10,117 nt of DNA, taken from contig JANXSV010000432.1 in assembly GCA_025356505.1 (NCBI GenBank), forward strand, positions 1 through 10,117, given 5' to 3'. Below, in pieces: positions 8,861 through 10,117 of this stretch. The DNA comes from Methylovirgula sp. GTDB lineage: Bacteria; Pseudomonadota; Alphaproteobacteria; Rhizobiales; Beijerinckiaceae. The notes below the pieces were generated by a model. It was not told where the DNA came from, made no database searches, and saw nothing but the letters and a program-made list of their open reading frames with translations. The position numbers were made by a program, and so were the translations under genes. Positions within the stretch are counted from its first letter, which is position 1. Each line of letters opens with the position of its first letter.

Positions 8861-8888
8861 TTGCGTCCAACTCATTTGGTGGTACATT
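8861..8888 (+). promoter_or_regulatory. Putative integrase promoter overlapped by repeats
   Basis: TTGCGT (8861-8866) and TACATT (8883-8888) are 16 bases apart and would start a leader of roughly 35 bases before the integrase ATG. The first TTTGGTGG copy fills the spacer and the second overlaps the -10, so a protein binding these repeats would block transcription. Confidence 0.4.
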
Positions 8889-8927
8889 TGGTGGCATACC
8901 ACCAAACTCAAAAATTCGATACCACCA
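8875..8927. repeat. Four TTTGGTGGTA-type words in both orientations upstream of int
   Basis: Copy 1 TTTGGTGGTA (8875-8884) and copy 2 TTTGGTGG (8887-8894) are direct repeats with a 12-base period. Copy 3 TACCACCAAA (8897-8906) is the exact 10-base reverse complement of copy 1. Copy 4 TACCACCA (8920-8927) is inverted and ends one base before the integrase ATG. Copies 2 and 3 form an 8-bp stem with a CATA loop. This looks like a set of recombinase or regulator binding sites. Confidence 0.75.
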
Positions 8928-8928
8928 C

Positions 8929-10117
8929 ATGTCCCTGACTGATGCTCGAACCAAGAATGCAAAACCCACCCCCAAGCCTTACAAGCTTACTGACGAGCGC
9001 GGGCTTTACATTCTCATAAATCCAAATGGCTCGAAGCTATGGCGATATCAGTATCGATTTTTGGGCAAGCAGAAGCTTTTGAGCATCGGCTCTTATCCCG
9101 ATATAGGATTGGGTGAAGCACGAAGGATAAGAGATGAAGCTCGAACCTTGGTTGCTGCTGGCGGAGATCCATCAGCCGAAAAGCAAGTCGCCAAGCGCGC
9201 CGCGCTAGAAGTCGAGACAAACACCTTCAAAGCCATTGCAGATGAATATATCGCCAAGCTGGTTAGGGAAGGTCGTTCACCAACAACTATTCACAAGATT
9301 AGTTGGTTGCTTGATATGGCTTGCAACGGTGTTGCCAGTTCGGGCGGGTTTGGTAGCTTAGCAATCAGGCAAGTGACCGCGCCGCAAGTCCTGACCACAT
9401 TGCGACTTGTGGAAGCGCGCGGAACTCACGAAACCGCAAAAAGACTTCAATCAACCATCGGTGCTGTTTTCAGATATGCCGTTTCCACCGCGCGCGCCGA
9501 CAACGATCCAACTTATGCGCTCAAAGGTGCTCTTACCCGCCCCGTGGTAACACATCGCGCTGCAATCACTGACAAAGCTGCGCTAGGCGGGCTTTTAAGA
9601 GCCATAGACGGCTTTAATGGCCAGTCGAGCACAGTGGCAGCTTTGAAGCTTCTAGCCGTCTTAGCGCCAAGACCCGGCGAATTGAGATTTGCCACTTGGG
9701 AAGAGTTTGATCTTGAGGCCGCGCATTGGGCGATTCCAGCCGCGCGTATGAAGATGCGCCGTGAACACCGCGTTCCCCTCCCCCTTCAAGCCATCGCCAT
9801 TTTGAAGAAATTGAAAGAGCTGGCAGGTCAAAGCAAATTCCTGTTTCCAAGTCTGCGAACGATCTTGAAGCCTATGAGTGAAAACACGCTCAACGCCGCT
9901 TTGCGCCGATTGGGCTATACGCAAGAAGAAGCCACCGCCCACGGATTTCGAGCAACCTTCTCAACTCTCACCAATCAGTCCGGTCTATGGAATCCCGACG
10001 CTATTGAACGCCATCTGGCCCACATAGAAGGCAACGAAGTTCGGCGCGCGTATTTACGAGCGGACTTTTGGGATGAACGCGTGAAAATGGCGCAATGGTG
10101 GGCAGATCAACTCGACA
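8929..10117 (+). CDS. P4/DUF4102-type tyrosine integrase, 3' end outside the window
   Basis: A site-specific recombinase that inserts and excises an element, probably at the adjacent tRNA-Thr. 396 codons are visible with no stop; relatives have about 400 residues, so only a few are missing. The N-terminal DUF4102 arm-binding domain spans about 1-90 (PYKLTDERGLYILINPNGSK, then LSIGSYPDIGLGEAR), with a core-binding region at about 105-205. The catalytic domain has every expected residue: R248 in PRPGELR, K275, H338 and R341 in HGFR, H365 in LAHIEGNE and nucleophile Y375 in RRAYLRA, followed by the family's QWWADQLD ending. The ATG at 8929 is the only good start after the in-frame stop at 8851-8853. 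No Shine-Dalgarno sequence precedes it; instead a CCACCA repeat abuts the start. It appears intact and could be active. Confidence 0.93.
   Translation, partial: MSLTDARTKNAKPTPKPYKLTDERGLYILINPNGSKLWRYQYRFLGKQKLLSIGSYPDIGLGEARRIRDEARTLVAAGGDPSAEKQVAKRAALEVETNTFKAIADEYIAKLVREGRSPTTIHKISWLLDMACNGVASSGGFGSLAIRQVTAPQVLTTLRLVEARGTHETAKRLQSTIGAVFRYAVSTARADNDPTYALKGALTRPVVTHRAAITDKAALGGLLRAIDGFNGQSSTVAALKLLAVLAPRPGELRFATWEEFDLEAAHWAIPAARMKMRREHRVPLPLQAIAILKKLKELAGQSKFLFPSLRTILKPMSENTLNAALRRLGYTQEEATAHGFRATFSTLTNQSGLWNPDAIERHLAHIEGNEVRRAYLRADFWDERVKMAQWWADQLD

Larger units (their letters stand above)
8729..10117 (+). mobile_element. Left end of a tRNA-Thr-integrated element (integrative element or prophage-like island)
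   Basis: Inferred from a tRNA gene directly followed by a complete-looking P4-type integrase, with integrase-proximal repeats in between and altered bases in the tRNA 3' end. The boundary is approximate and the far end is outside the window. No cargo genes are visible, so whether it is an island, an integrative conjugative element or a prophage cannot be told. Confidence 0.6.

Overview
The window comes from an alphaproteobacterial chromosome, most likely of the order Hyphomicrobiales (Rhizobiales). The evidence is gene order and family type: tpiA, secG and pyrG in a row on the minus strand, a divergent single-pass PpiD/SurA-like foldase gene followed 10 bases later by trpE, and an alphaproteobacterial type of SecG with a glycine-rich loop and an Ala/Pro-rich tail. 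The genus cannot be told from the sequence alone.

Layout. Bases 1-978 (+) hold the 3' part of a polyprenyl-phosphate sugar-1-phosphate transferase (WcaJ/ExoY type), cut by the window edge, which begins surface polysaccharide assembly. It converges on a Tat-exported dienelactone-hydrolase-family protein (1032-1868, -), and a strong 12-bp hairpin between them can serve both strands. Then, all on the minus strand, come CTP synthase pyrG (1939-3567), secG (3717-4109, with its own intrinsic terminator at 3665-3692) and triosephosphate isomerase tpiA (4260-5006). A 175-bp divergent promoter region separates tpiA from ppiD-trpE (5182-8605, +). A tRNA-Thr(UGU) gene with its own promoter follows (8669-8744). 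The last 1.2 kb holds a P4/DUF4102-type tyrosine integrase (8929 to the window end, open at its 3' end).

How it fits together. Up to the tRNA the window is housekeeping DNA: nucleotide synthesis, glycolysis, the Sec translocon, periplasmic folding and the first step of tryptophan synthesis. From the 3' end of tRNA-Thr onward it looks like the left end of an integrative element. The integrase sits head-on to the tRNA 3' end. A cluster of TTTGGTGGTA words in both orientations overlaps its putative promoter and its start codon. The 3' part of the tRNA carries three unusual bases, including an A-C mismatch in the T stem, as if the last stretch had been supplied by the element. The cargo of the element lies beyond the window, so no new defence or metabolic system can be claimed here. 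The junction and the integrase control region are the parts that deserve a second look.
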